Shown: positions 6,967-15,603, numbered from the stretch's first letter. The stretch is DNA of 64,000 bases from Halomarina rubra (GCF_023699475.1 NZ_JALXFV010000002.1:62001-126000), one strand, 5' to 3'. The notes: generated by a model not told the origin, from the sequence alone. A program made the numbers and translations.

Positions 6967-8511
6967 TCACCGCAGGGCGTCGCCGTCGGGCGTGAACGAC
7001 TCGTACGAGAGGTCCTCGGTCGCCGGCCCGTCGACGACGCGTCCGTCGAGTCGGAACCGCGACCCGTGACAGGGACAGTCCCACGTCCGTTCGCCGTCGT
7101 TCCAGCGGAGGAGACAGCCCATGTGCGGACAGACGCCGTCGACGACGTGGACGGTGCCCGTCTCGTCCCGGTAGCGGCCGAGGACGGCCCGACCGTGTCG
7201 ACCCACCGTCGCCTCGCCGGGAGCGGGCAGGTCTGGGTCTCCTCCCGAGAGTCCCTGCACCCAGTCGCGAACGAACGTCGTGGCGACGGCCGCGTTCTCG
7301 GTGGCCAGTTTCGGAGCGGAGGCCCGGAGCGTGGCGCGGAGCGGTTCGAACGCGTCTCTGTTCCGGTTCGACCGACCGGTGAGCAGGTCGGCCAGTAGCA
7401 CCCCCGCGGCGGTGCCGTTCGACATCCCCCAGCCGCCAAAGCCCGTCGCTACGTACAGTTTCGGCCAGAACGGGGCCAGCCCCCCGACATACGGGAGGCC
7501 GTCGGCGGAGGCGTAGTCCTGTGTCGACCAGCGGTACGGAATCGCCTGCACGTCGAACTGCTCTCGCGCCTCGGCTTCGAGCGCGGCGTACCGCTCGGCC
7601 GTCGGTGCTCCGTGCCCGGTCTTGTGGTTCTGGCCCCCGACGAGCGTCAGGGACTCCCCGTCCACCCGGGCGGGCCGAACCGAGAAGTACGGGTCCGTCG
7701 CCCGGTAGTACATCGCCTCGGGTGGCGGGTCGTCGGTCTCGAGCGCGAGGACGTACGACTGTTTCGGGTACTGCCGGAGGAACGCCCCGACCCTGTCGAG
7801 AAGCGGGAAGTGCGTCGCGAGGACGACGTCGTCGCTGACGACAGTGTTCCCGTTCGCCGTGACGCGACAGCGCGTCCCCGTCTCGACGTCCGTCACACGG
7901 CTCCGTTCGAACACCTCGCCCCCGGCGTCGACGACCGCTCTCGTGAGTCCGAGCAGGTACGCGTGTGGGTCGAAGAGCGCCTGGTCGTCGACCCGAACGC
8001 CCGCCACGGCGTCCCGGAAGGGGACGTCGTCGGCGGCGGTCGCGGGCAGGCCGGCGCGGGTGGCCGCCGCGACCTCGTCGCGGACCGACCCGACCTCCGC
8101 GACCGAATCGGTGTACGTGACCGCGGGGAGCCGTCGGAACCCGCACTCGATTCCGTGCGCCTCGACCCGGTTCGCGACGAACTCGACGGCGCGTCGGTTT
8201 GCGTCGGCGTACTGGCGGGTCGTCTCGACCCCGTGGCGTCGCTCCAGCGCGTCGTAGACGAGACCGTGTTGGGCCGTCACCTTCGCCGTCGAGTGGCCCG
8301 TTACGCCGTGTCCGATGCGGTCGCGTTCGAGGAGCACGACGTCGCGGCCGCGTTCGGCCAGGAGGAGCGCCGTCGTCACGCCCGCGACGCCGCCGCCGAC
8401 GACCGTCGTCTGCGTCCGGACGTCCGTCTCGAGCGTGGGTGCCGGTTCCTCGTCCGGTGGCTCCAGCCAGAGCGAGCCACCCCGGTCGTCGGCCCTCCCG
8501 AAGTCGGTCAT
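6967..8511 (-). CDS. FAD-dependent amino-acid-oxidase-type oxidoreductase with C-terminal Rieske domain
   Basis: 514 residues from the ATG at 8511. An N-terminal DAO-type FAD domain carries the dinucleotide motif VVGGGVAGVTTALLLAERG and GHGVTGHSTAKVTAQHGL. A C-terminal Rieske domain (about residues 420-514) has CPHMGC and CPCHGSRF, giving the C-X-H and C-X2-H ligands of a 2Fe-2S cluster. This domain order is known from a family of oxidoreductases with unknown donor. The longer frame to 8793 is rejected because its extra 94 residues look like random GC-rich translation. It converges with the membrane protein at 6391. Confidence 0.87.
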   Translation of the reverse strand: MTDFGRADDRGGSLWLEPPDEEPAPTLETDVRTQTTVVGGGVAGVTTALLLAERGRDVVLLERDRIGHGVTGHSTAKVTAQHGLVYDALERRHGVETTRQYADANRRAVEFVANRVEAHGIECGFRRLPAVTYTDSVAEVGSVRDEVAAATRAGLPATAADDVPFRDAVAGVRVDDQALFDPHAYLLGLTRAVVDAGGEVFERSRVTDVETGTRCRVTANGNTVVSDDVVLATHFPLLDRVGAFLRQYPKQSYVLALETDDPPPEAMYYRATDPYFSVRPARVDGESLTLVGGQNHKTGHGAPTAERYAALEAEAREQFDVQAIPYRWSTQDYASADGLPYVGGLAPFWPKLYVATGFGGWGMSNGTAAGVLLADLLTGRSNRNRDAFEPLRATLRASAPKLATENAAVATTFVRDWVQGLSGGDPDLPAPGEATVGRHGRAVLGRYRDETGTVHVVDGVCPHMGCLLRWNDGERTWDCPCHGSRFRLDGRVVDGPATEDLSYESFTPDGDALR

Positions 8512-8848
8512 GGCGATGGGACGTGCCGCTGTCCGGCCGTCGGTTCGCGAAGCGGGTACATCGCTCTCGGTTTCGCAGGGGTCGGCTTCACGCTCCGGCC
8601 TGCGGACGCAGCCTCCGGCGGCCGCTGCACGCGCGGTCGCCGCCCCCGCCGGCACCGGCAAGGCTCGACGCTGAGTACGTGCTTCGCTGACGTGTCTCCT
8701 ACGGCGTCGGGAGTCGTGCCCGTCGCCGAGGAGTCCCCATGAAGTCCCAGCGAACCGCCCGGACCGGTCGCCAGCACCGTCTGGAGCGTGCACGCCGGCT
8801 CGCCGTCGTCGGGTCGACCGAACTGCGGTCGGCCGGTGGGGGACGCCG
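8512..8848. other. 337-base intergenic region, nothing assignable
   Basis: Lies between the divergently transcribed Rieske-FAD gene and the antiporter gene, so it must hold both promoters. I see no clear TATA box, no RNA gene and no convincing ORF. The frames that cross it have arginine-rich, low-complexity translations typical of shadow frames. Confidence 0.5.
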
Positions 8849-10117
8849 GTGACGACGACCTACCTCCTCGGCCTCGTCGTCGTGGGAGTCGTCGTTCTCG
8901 CCGCGGCGGTCCTGCCCGAACTCCTCTCGGAACGTGCGCTCTCCCCCGCGCTCGTCTACCTCGCCTTCGGAGCCGTCGTGTTCTCGCTGCCGCTCGGCTG
9001 GCCGTCGCTCGACCCGATAGCGAACGGCGTCGTCGTCGAGCGACTGTCCGAGTTCGTCGTCGTCGTCTCGTTGATGAGCGCGGGACTGAAGCTCGACCGC
9101 CCGTTCGACGTCCGGAGCTGGTCGACGACGTGGCGACTGCTGGCCGTGACGATGCCCCTCACCATCGCCGGAGCGGTGCTCGCCGGCTGGTGGGTCCTCG
9201 GACTCGCTCCCGCGACGGCGGTGTTGCTCGGCGCGGTCCTCGCCCCGACGGACCCCGTGTTGGCGTCCGACGTCCAGGTCGGTCCGCCCGGCGAGGGCGA
9301 GGACGTCGGCGACGACCCCGCCGACCTCCGGGACAACGAACACGAGGTCCGATTCGCGCTCACCTCGGAGGCCGGCCTCAACGACGGACTGGCGTTCCCG
9401 TTCGTCTACGTCGCCGTCCTCGTCGCGACGTCCGGGGTCGGCGGGACCGACTGGGTCGGCACGTGGCTCGGGACGTACGTCGTCGGCAAGATACTCGTCG
9501 GCGTCGTCGGTGGCCTGGTCTGCGGGACCGTGCTCGCCGAACTCCTGTTCCGAGCCGCACCGACGACGCGCCTCGCCCGAACGGTCGAGGGCATCGAGGC
9601 GCTCGGTGGCACGCTCGTCGTCTACGGGGCGACGGAGCTGGTCCAGGGCTACGGCTTCGTCGCCGTCTTCGTCGCGGCGCTGGTCATCCGGCACCGCGAG
9701 CGCTCTCACGAGTACAACCAGGCGCTACACGACTTCGCCGAGGTGACGGAGCGTCTCGTCGTGGCCGTCCTGATCGCCCTGTTCGGCGGCATGGTCGCGA
9801 GCGGACTCCTCGCCCCACTGACGTGGCCGGCGGTCGCGGTCGCACTGGTCGTCGTGTTCGTCCTCCGACCGTTCGCGGGCGGTATCGGTCTCCTGGGAAC
9901 GGGCATCTCGGTCGACGAGCGAGCGGCCATCGCGTTCTTCGGCATCCGTGGCATCGGCTCGTTCTACTATCTCGCGTACGCGCTCGAACAGACGACGTTC
10001 GTCGCTTCTCGGTTCGTGTGGGCGCTCGTGGGGTTCGTCGTGCTCACCTCGCTCGTCGTCCACGGCGTCGTCGCTACACCGGCGATGCGACTGCTCTCGC
10101 GACGGGGCGAAGCGTGA
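8849..10117 (+). CDS. Cation/proton antiporter, CPA1 (NhaP-like)
   Basis: A 422-residue membrane protein with about 12 hydrophobic segments, starting at GTG. Seen: FGAVVFSLPLGWP, SAGLKLDRPFDV, the unwound-helix motif LGAVLAPTDPVLASDV and the ion-site motif SEAGLNDGLAFPFV. The Asn-Asp pair is the mark of electroneutral CPA1 exchangers. A roughly 25-residue acidic loop follows the APTDP motif. Likely role: Na+ extrusion or pH control across the cytoplasmic membrane. It converges with the SDR gene. Confidence 0.92.
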   Translation: MTTTYLLGLVVVGVVVLAAAVLPELLSERALSPALVYLAFGAVVFSLPLGWPSLDPIANGVVVERLSEFVVVVSLMSAGLKLDRPFDVRSWSTTWRLLAVTMPLTIAGAVLAGWWVLGLAPATAVLLGAVLAPTDPVLASDVQVGPPGEGEDVGDDPADLRDNEHEVRFALTSEAGLNDGLAFPFVYVAVLVATSGVGGTDWVGTWLGTYVVGKILVGVVGGLVCGTVLAELLFRAAPTTRLARTVEGIEALGGTLVVYGATELVQGYGFVAVFVAALVIRHRERSHEYNQALHDFAEVTERLVVAVLIALFGGMVASGLLAPLTWPAVAVALVVVFVLRPFAGGIGLLGTGISVDERAAIAFFGIRGIGSFYYLAYALEQTTFVASRFVWALVGFVVLTSLVVHGVVATPAMRLLSRRGEA

Positions 10118-10147
10118 GCACCCGGGGCGAGCGGTCGACCGGCCGCC

Positions 10148-10933
10148 TCAGAACGCCCCCCACCCGCCGTCGACGTACAGCACCTCGCCGGTGACGTAGC
10201 TCGCCTCCTCGCTGGCGAGGTAGCAGTACGCGGGTGCGAGGTCCTCCGGGAACCCCGCCCGCTCCAGTGGTACGGGTTTGACGAACCCCTGGTCACCCGC
10301 CCGCTCCTGTGTGCTCTCGGTGCCGTTCTCGGTGAACTCCGTCGCTATCTGGCCGGGGGCGACGGCGTTGACGCGGATGTCGGGGGCGAGTTCGAGCGCC
10401 GCGCCGCGCGTTATCATCGCGATGGCGGCCTTCGTCGCGTCGTACTGGACCTGACCCTTCTGGGCGAACCGCGAGGAGATGGAGGCGGTGTTGAGGATGA
10501 CGCCGCCGTCACCCCGGTCTCGCATGTCGCGGGCGGCGGCCTGCGTCCCGTAGAACGTCCCCTTGACGTTGACGTCGATGATTCGGTCGAGGTCGTCGGC
10601 TGCGAGGTCGACGAGCGACTCGCCGACGAACAGGCCGGCGTTGTTGACCATCACGTCGACGCCGCCCAGGTCGCGGGCGGCCTCGACGACCGTCGCCACG
10701 TCGCCGGGGTCGGCGACGTCGCACTCGACGTACTCCGCCTCCCCTCCGCCCTCCCGAATCACGCGGTGGGTCGGCACGCTGGCGTGGTCGTCCTTCGGTT
10801 TCTCGCGGACGTCTGCGACGACCACCGTCGCACCGGCCCGGCCGAACTCGAGGGCCGTCGCCCGGCCGATGCCCGAACTTCCCCCGGTCACGACGACCGT
10901 CTCTCCACTGTAGTCGAACGAGAGCGAACCCAT
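10148..10933 (-). CDS. SDR-family NAD(P)-dependent oxidoreductase
   Basis: A 261-residue classical short-chain dehydrogenase. Seen: TGGSSGIGRA (cofactor Gly motif), VVADVR after the second strand (acidic residue favouring NAD), NNAG, and the catalytic YDATK. The C-terminal EEASYVTGEVLYVDGGWG is typical of the glucose-dehydrogenase / 3-oxoacyl-reductase group. A 17-residue insertion (KPKDDHASVPTHRVIRE) follows the second strand. The substrate cannot be told from sequence. Confidence 0.9.
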   Translation of the reverse strand: MGSLSFDYSGETVVVTGGSSGIGRATALEFGRAGATVVVADVREKPKDDHASVPTHRVIREGGGEAEYVECDVADPGDVATVVEAARDLGGVDVMVNNAGLFVGESLVDLAADDLDRIIDVNVKGTFYGTQAAARDMRDRGDGGVILNTASISSRFAQKGQVQYDATKAAIAMITRGAALELAPDIRVNAVAPGQIATEFTENGTESTQERAGDQGFVKPVPLERAGFPEDLAPAYCYLASEEASYVTGEVLYVDGGWGAF

Positions 10934-11078
10934 GGACGGCCCGACGGGCGGCGAGAACTAATCGCTATGCGTTGCCTCCAGACTGGCGACGCCTGCGCTC
11001 CGCACGCGGCGGCGTCAAAACCGGGTGGCAGAGGCAGGGCGCGGGACCAACGGGTCACCGCGAGCACTTCCGTCCTAG

Positions 11079-12218
11079 ATGAGTACGGAGTCTCCGCCAC
11101 TGCACGACCGTATCGGCGCGGTCGAACGCGTCGCCGTCGACGACGAACGCCTGCTCACTATCGCCGTTCCCGCCGACGAGTCGGTCGCGTCGGTCCACGA
11201 GCGCGTCGAGGAGGACCACGCCGAGGCGTCGTACATCGACACGGACGACGCCACGAGCCACGAACGCGACGCGCTCGAACACGCCCGTCGAGTGCTCGCC
11301 GACTACGAGACCACGCCCGACAACGGACTGGTCGTCTTCGCCGGCGTCGTCGACGACGCGGCGACCGACTGGACGTTCGACGCCCTGCCCGACCCGGTGA
11401 CGGAGTCGCGCTACGCGTGGGCCAACGAGTTCGACACGTCGCCGCTCGACGCCGTGGTCGGTCCCTCGAACAGCGTCGGTCTGCTCGTCGTCGACCGCGG
11501 CGGCGCGGCGCTCGGCCGCCTCGACGACGGCCGCCTCGACGTCCTCGAGGAGTTCGACAGCGACGTGATGGGCAAGACCCGAGCGGGCGGCCAGTCCGCC
11601 GAACGGTTCGAACGCGAGCGCGAACGCCAGCGCGACGAGTTCTTCGACCGGGTCGGCGAGACCGCCGAGCGAGCGTTCCGCGACCGGACGGCCGCAGAGC
11701 GCGCCACCGACGGCGACGGTGCCGTCGACGGAGTCGAGGACGAGGAGGGCGGTGTCGAAGGAGTGCTGGTCGGGGGGACGACCGGGACCGTCGAGCGGTT
11801 CGTCGAGGACGGACACCTCTCCTCGCGTCTCGTCGACGCGATGCTCGGCGACCCGTTCGCCGTCGAGTACGCCAACGAACGCGGCCTCGAACGACTCGCG
11901 GAACTCGGGCGCGACCGCATCGCGGCCGTCGAACGGCGTGGCCCGCGCGAGACGCTCGAAGACCTGTTCTCGGCGGCGGCCGACGAGGACCGGGTCGCCT
12001 ACGGTCGCGAGGGCGTCGCGGAGGCGCTGACCTACGACGCCGTCGAGACGCTGGTGCTCGCCGACTCGCTCCGCACCGAGGCGTTCCGGGCGCTCGAATC
12101 GCAGGCGACCGACCAGGGCGGGGAGGTGGTCGTCGTCCCGGCGGACGTCGAGGGAGGCGACCGGTTCCGCGAGGGGTTCGGGGGGCGCGCGGCGTTCCTC
12201 CGATTCCCCATCGAGTGA
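11079..12218 (+). CDS. aRF1-like (Vms1/eRF1-type) GGQ protein, probable peptidyl-tRNA hydrolase
   Basis: 379 residues with the three-domain plan of archaeal release factor 1. Domain 2 carries GKTRAGGQSAERFER, with GGQ at residues 170-172, the motif that triggers hydrolysis of peptidyl-tRNA. Domain 3 ends in VAYGREGVAEALTYDAVETL and a C-terminal FGGRAAFLRF. Where aRF1 has the stop-codon-reading NIKS just before the long helix, this protein has SYIDTDDATSHERDALEHAR, so codon recognition should be lost. It therefore fits Vms1-type ribosome rescue rather than normal termination. Residues about 215-235 are an acidic, variable insert. Confidence 0.82.
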   Translation: MSTESPPLHDRIGAVERVAVDDERLLTIAVPADESVASVHERVEEDHAEASYIDTDDATSHERDALEHARRVLADYETTPDNGLVVFAGVVDDAATDWTFDALPDPVTESRYAWANEFDTSPLDAVVGPSNSVGLLVVDRGGAALGRLDDGRLDVLEEFDSDVMGKTRAGGQSAERFERERERQRDEFFDRVGETAERAFRDRTAAERATDGDGAVDGVEDEEGGVEGVLVGGTTGTVERFVEDGHLSSRLVDAMLGDPFAVEYANERGLERLAELGRDRIAAVERRGPRETLEDLFSAAADEDRVAYGREGVAEALTYDAVETLVLADSLRTEAFRALESQATDQGGEVVVVPADVEGGDRFREGFGGRAAFLRFPIE

Positions 12219-12221
12219 GCG

Positions 12222-12234
12222 CGAGACTGTCTCG
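12222..12234. repeat. 13-bp perfect palindrome after the GGQ gene
   Basis: CGAGAC-T-GTCTCG begins three bases after the stop at 12218 and lies 69-81 bases before the first HTH-10 gene. It may be a regulatory site for that gene. Confidence 0.3.
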
Positions 12235-12302
12235 AACCTGTGACTGTGGCCGATTCGGAACGTAGGGTACTCTTTTCGAACTCTGGGTCCTCTACGTACC
12301 CG

Positions 12303-12968
12303 ATGAGCACTATCGTCGTAGGCTCCATTCCCTCCGAGAGTTTCGCGCTCAGTCAGACGCTCCAACGGGTCGACGACGTCGACTTCGAGTGTGAACGGCT
12401 CGTCGAGACCGGCGAGGAGAGCGTCGCCCCGCTGTTGTGGGTCCGTGGCTCCGACGAGGAGACGCTCAAACAGGCACTCGACGACGACCCTTCGACGACG
12501 GACGTCGAACTGCTGAGTTCGTTCGACGGCGAGTGGCTCTACCGGATGGAGTGGGTCGACCGTGTCGACCTCGTCCTCCAGATGATAACGAACTCGCAGG
12601 CGACCATCATCGAGGCCTGGACGGACCACGGGCGGTGGTATCTCCGGGTCCTCTACCCCGACCGCGACAAACTGTCGAAGACCTACGACTACTGCGAGGA
12701 GCGGGGCGTCGAGTTCGACATCGAGATTATCAGGGAGATGGAGGGCGACCCGAGCAGTCGGTTCGGCCTCACCAGCGAGCAGTTCGACGCGCTCGTGTCC
12801 GCGTGTGAGGCGGGCTACTTCGCCGTCCCGCGCGAGACCGACCTCGACGAGTTGGCCGAGGACCTCGACATCTCCCACCAGGCGCTCTCCGAACGCCTCC
12901 GCCGCGGGACCGAGGTACTCGTCACCGAGACGCTGTTGGTCGGCCAGGGCGTTCGTCCCGACGACTGA
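12303..12968 (+). CDS. Bat-like HTH-10 transcriptional regulator, paralogue 1
   Basis: 221 residues from the ATG at 12303. The N-terminal domain is of the Bat-associated sensor type (MSTIVVGSIPSESFALSQTL onward). The C-terminal HTH-10 domain lies at about residues 158-210 (LTSEQFDALVSACEAGYFAV, then LDELAEDLDISHQALSERL). Such proteins are haloarchaeal transcription factors. The next gene is a close paralogue; parts of the two are nearly identical in DNA, including LLSSFDGEWLYRMEW and the recognition helix, while other parts differ. The upstream ORF extension to 12240 is not needed. Confidence 0.88.
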   Translation: MSTIVVGSIPSESFALSQTLQRVDDVDFECERLVETGEESVAPLLWVRGSDEETLKQALDDDPSTTDVELLSSFDGEWLYRMEWVDRVDLVLQMITNSQATIIEAWTDHGRWYLRVLYPDRDKLSKTYDYCEERGVEFDIEIIREMEGDPSSRFGLTSEQFDALVSACEAGYFAVPRETDLDELAEDLDISHQALSERLRRGTEVLVTETLLVGQGVRPDD

Positions 12969-12986
12969 GACGAATCGGGACCGTCG

Positions 12987-13018
12987 CACAGGTACCGAGT
13001 GAGACGAGACGACCTGTG
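12987..13018. promoter_or_regulatory. Inverted repeat CACAGGT / ACCTGTG between the two HTH-10 genes
   Basis: Perfect 7-bp arms at 12987-12993 and 13012-13018 with an 18-base spacer, about 125 bases upstream of the second HTH-10 start. A possible operator or 3'-end hairpin of the first gene. Confidence 0.3.
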
Positions 13019-13110
13019 GTCTCCGAACCCCGGCGAGCGGCCAGTCGTCGACGAATCGTATCAACAGTAAATCAGTTTCGGACAGTCGTGGCCGGCGACC
13101 TGAGCAACCC

Positions 13111-13117
13111 GTATATC
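13111..13117 (+). promoter_or_regulatory. TATA box of HTH-10 paralogue 2
   Basis: GTATATC lies 25-31 bases before the ATG at 13142, so the second paralogue has its own promoter. Confidence 0.6.
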
Positions 13118-13141
13118 CTGGGCCGACCCACTCTCGAACTG

Positions 13142-13801
13142 ATGAGCACTATCGTCGTCGCCTCAGTTCCGGCCGAACAGTTCGCGCTGTACCGGACGCT
13201 CCAGGCCCACGAGGACATCGCCGTCGAGTGCGAGCGACTCGTGGAGACGGGTGCGGACGCCGTCGTCCCGCTGGTGTGGGCGACCGGTCCCGACGAGGAG
13301 ACGGTCCGGGCGGCGCTCGAAGCGGACCCGACGACGACGGACGTCGAACTACTGAGTTCGTTCGACGGCGAGTGGCTCTACCGGATGGAGTGGGTCGACC
13401 GGGTGGGGGTCGTCCTCCAGATGATCGCGAACTCCGAGGCGACCATCATGGAGGCGTGGACCGACCGCGAGCGCTGGTGGTTCCGAGTGCTGTTTCCAAC
13501 CCGCGAGGGACTCTCCTCGACGCACGACTACTGCGAGATCAACGACCTCCGGTTCGACATCGAACTCGTCCGGGAGATGGAGGGCGACCCGAGCGGTCGC
13601 TACGGCCTGACGACCGAGCAGTTCGACGCGCTCGTGGCGGCCTGTGAAGCCGGCTACTTCGCCGTTCCGCGTGAGACCGACCTCGACGAGTTGGCAGAGG
13701 ACCTCGACATCTCCCACCAGGCGCTCTCCGAACGCCTCCGCCGTGGGCAGGAGGCGCTCGTCACCGACACGCTGTTACTCGGGAAGAAGAGCCTCGGATA
13801 G
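13142..13801 (+). CDS. Bat-like HTH-10 transcriptional regulator, paralogue 2
   Basis: 219 residues, same architecture as the preceding gene. The two share MSTIVV at the N-terminus, the block TDVELLSSFDGEWLYRMEWV and the whole DNA-binding core LDELAEDLDISHQALSERLR. Identical DNA-binding cores imply overlapping target sites, whereas the sensor halves differ (for example LYRTLQAHEDIAVE against LSQTLQRVDDVDFE). It is transcribed from its own TATA box and converges with aroA' 50 bases away. Confidence 0.88.
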   Translation: MSTIVVASVPAEQFALYRTLQAHEDIAVECERLVETGADAVVPLVWATGPDEETVRAALEADPTTTDVELLSSFDGEWLYRMEWVDRVGVVLQMIANSEATIMEAWTDRERWWFRVLFPTREGLSSTHDYCEINDLRFDIELVREMEGDPSGRYGLTTEQFDALVAACEAGYFAVPRETDLDELAEDLDISHQALSERLRRGQEALVTDTLLLGKKSLG

Positions 13802-13853
13802 CCCCCGCTCGTCGTTCGCGAGAACCGTACGGAGGAGCGTCGCGACGGGTCGT

Positions 13854-14648
13854 TCAGACGCGAGCGGAGAGGCCGGCCCGTTCGAGTGCGTCCACGGCAT
13901 CCGCGTCCTCGTGGACGACGGCGCTGACGGCGCGGGTGATGGCCTCGGGGTCCTCGTGCTGGAACACGCTGCGCCCCATCGAGACGCCCGCCGCGCCGGC
14001 GTCCATCGCCCCGCGGACCGCCTCCAGCGTCGCCTCGTCGCCCGATGGCGACCCGCCGGCGATGACGACCGGCAGGCGCGTGGACTCGACGACGTGTTCG
14101 AAGCTCTCGGCGTCGCCGGAGTACGCCGTCTTGATGACGTCCGCGCCGAGTTCCTCGCCGAGTCGGACCGCGTGACCGAGCGCCTCGGCGTCGTGTTCGT
14201 CGACACCGGGGCCGCGGGCGTACGTCATCGCGAGGACCGGGACGCCGAACCGTTCGGCGGCCTCGGTGACCTGTGCGAGGTCCTCTATCTGTTTCGGTTC
14301 GTGGTCGCTCCCGACGTTGAGGTGCAGCGAGACGGCGTCCGCGCCGGCGCGGATGGCCTCCTCGACGGTGCCGGTCATGCGCTTGTCGTTGCTGTCCGGG
14401 CCGATGGTCGTCGAGGCGTTGAGGTGGACGATGTAGCCCGCGTCGTTCTTGTTCGGGTGGACGCGCGGGGCGACACCTTTCTGGGTGAGCACGGAGTCGG
14501 CCCCGCCGCGCGTCACCGCGTCGATGGTCGACTCGATGTCCTTCAGCCCCTGTACTGCCCCCATCGTGATGCCGTGGTCCATCGGGACGACGACGTACTT
14601 CCCGTCTGTCCCGATTCGGTCGAGTCGTGCCTGTGTGCCTGCGTTCAT
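13854..14648 (-). CDS. aroA': 2-amino-3,7-dideoxy-D-threo-hept-6-ulosonate synthase (aldolase type)
   Basis: First dedicated step of the archaeal shikimate route from aspartate semialdehyde. A 264-residue class I aldolase fold starting at the ATG at 14648 (MNAGTQARLDRIG). Seen: PMDHGITMGAVQGL, KGVAPRVHPNKND, the Schiff-base Lys in ADVIKTAYSGD, MTYARGPGVDEHD with the catalytic Tyr, and the phosphate-binding IAGGSPSGDE and GVSMGRSVFQ. It lies 28 bases after trpA on the same strand, so it is probably the last gene of trpCBA-aroA'. Its product feeds the DHQ synthase II at 2535. Confidence 0.92.
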   Translation of the reverse strand: MNAGTQARLDRIGTDGKYVVVPMDHGITMGAVQGLKDIESTIDAVTRGGADSVLTQKGVAPRVHPNKNDAGYIVHLNASTTIGPDSNDKRMTGTVEEAIRAGADAVSLHLNVGSDHEPKQIEDLAQVTEAAERFGVPVLAMTYARGPGVDEHDAEALGHAVRLGEELGADVIKTAYSGDAESFEHVVESTRLPVVIAGGSPSGDEATLEAVRGAMDAGAAGVSMGRSVFQHEDPEAITRAVSAVVHEDADAVDALERAGLSARV

Positions 14649-14676
14649 TGAGTGTGTGAGAGTGTGGCAGGTTCGT

Positions 14677-15603
14677 TCAAGTCCGTTCCGATTGCGCTCG
14701 CTCTGCCCCGGCGAGCGCACCCCGTTTCAGTTCGCGTGCGAGCGTCTCGAGACGGTCGGCGACCGCCTCGGTGGAGTCGCCGTTCTCGTGGCCTTCGGCG
14801 ACGTCGCCAGACGCCGTCTGGCTGGCAGCCGAGGTTCCCTCGGCGACGATGTCGACGAGTGCACTGCCGACGATGACGCCGTCCGCACCGGCCGCCACTA
14901 CCTCGCGGGCCTGCTCGCCCGAGGAGATGCCGAAGCCGACCGCCTTCGGGAGGTCCCAGCGGTCCAGGCGGTCGAGGCTCGCGCCGGTCTGGTCGCTCAC
15001 GTCGGCCTTCGCGCCGGTGACGCCGAGTCGCGCCTGGACGTAGACGTACCCCGAGGTCCGCTCCATGATGCGTTCGAGGCGCTCGCCGCGGGTGGTCGGC
15101 GCGACGATGAAGATCAGGTCCAGACCGAACTCGTCACACGCCTCCCGCAGCGGGCCGGCCTCCTCTGCGGGTAAGTCGGGGACGACGAACCCCTCGATAC
15201 CCACCTCGGCGGCGCGTTCGACGAACGGCCGTGGACCCGCTCCCTCGCTCGCGGTTCCACCGCTCGCGTCTTCCGAGGCGCTTCGCGCCTCGCTCCCCCC
15301 GAACTGGTAGACGAGGTTGTAGTAGGTCATGCAGACCAGCGGCGCGTCCACGTCGAGCGTCTCGACGGCGTCGAAGAACTTGGTGGGCGTCATCCCGCCC
15401 GACAGCGACCGCACCACGGCCGACTGGATGGTCGGCCCCTCGGCGATGGGTTCGGAAAACGGCAACCCGAGTTCGATGACGTCCGCCCCGCCACGGTCGA
15501 GCGCTCGGACGTACTCCAGGCTCGATTCGAGGTCCGGGTCGCCGAGCGCGAGGTACGGGACGAACGCCGGTCCGTCGGCGAACGCCTCGTCGAGACGGCT
15601 CAT
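14677..15603 (-). CDS. trpA: Tryptophan synthase alpha subunit
   Basis: Cleaves indole-3-glycerol phosphate to indole, which passes to TrpB. 308 residues from the ATG at 15603, which overlaps the trpB stop by four bases. A GGAGGG Shine-Dalgarno-like run sits at 15609-15614. Catalytic Glu and Asp are seen in [16 protein letters not shown] and [22 protein letters not shown] binds phosphate. A low-complexity insert ([20 protein letters not shown], near residue 110) coincides with a DNA hairpin at 15274-15292. A further acidic tail of about 35 residues precedes the C-terminal helix, so the protein is longer than the usual 265-280 residues. Confidence 0.94.
   Translation of the reverse strand: MSRLDEAFADGPAFVPYLALGDPDLESSLEYVRALDRGGADVIELGLPFSEPIAEGPTIQSAVVRSLSGGMTPTKFFDAVETLDVDAPLVCMTYYNLVYQFGGSEARSASEDASGGTASEGAGPRPFVERAAEVGIEGFVVPDLPAEEAGPLREACDEFGLDLIFIVAPTTRGERLERIMERTSGYVYVQARLGVTGAKADVSDQTGASLDRLDRWDLPKAVGFGISSGEQAREVVAAGADGVIVGSALVDIVAEGTSAASQTASGDVAEGHENGDSTEAVADRLETLARELKRGALAGAERAQSERT
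15274..15292. repeat. Hairpin-forming insertion inside trpA
   Basis: CGAGGCG-CTTCG-CGCCTCG is a perfect 7-bp stem with a 5-base loop. It encodes part of the extra [13 protein letters not shown] segment. A palindrome of the same design (8-bp stem, 5-base loop) lies at 48191-48211 outside genes. Confidence 0.5.

Noticed and set aside
8508-8777. 89-codon minus-strand ORF ahead of the Rieske-FAD gene
   Set aside because: Arginine- and proline-rich translation, no fold features; considered non-coding.
11079-12218. Reading this gene as the canonical release factor aRF1
   Set aside because: GGQ is present, but the NIKS stop-codon-recognition motif is absent.
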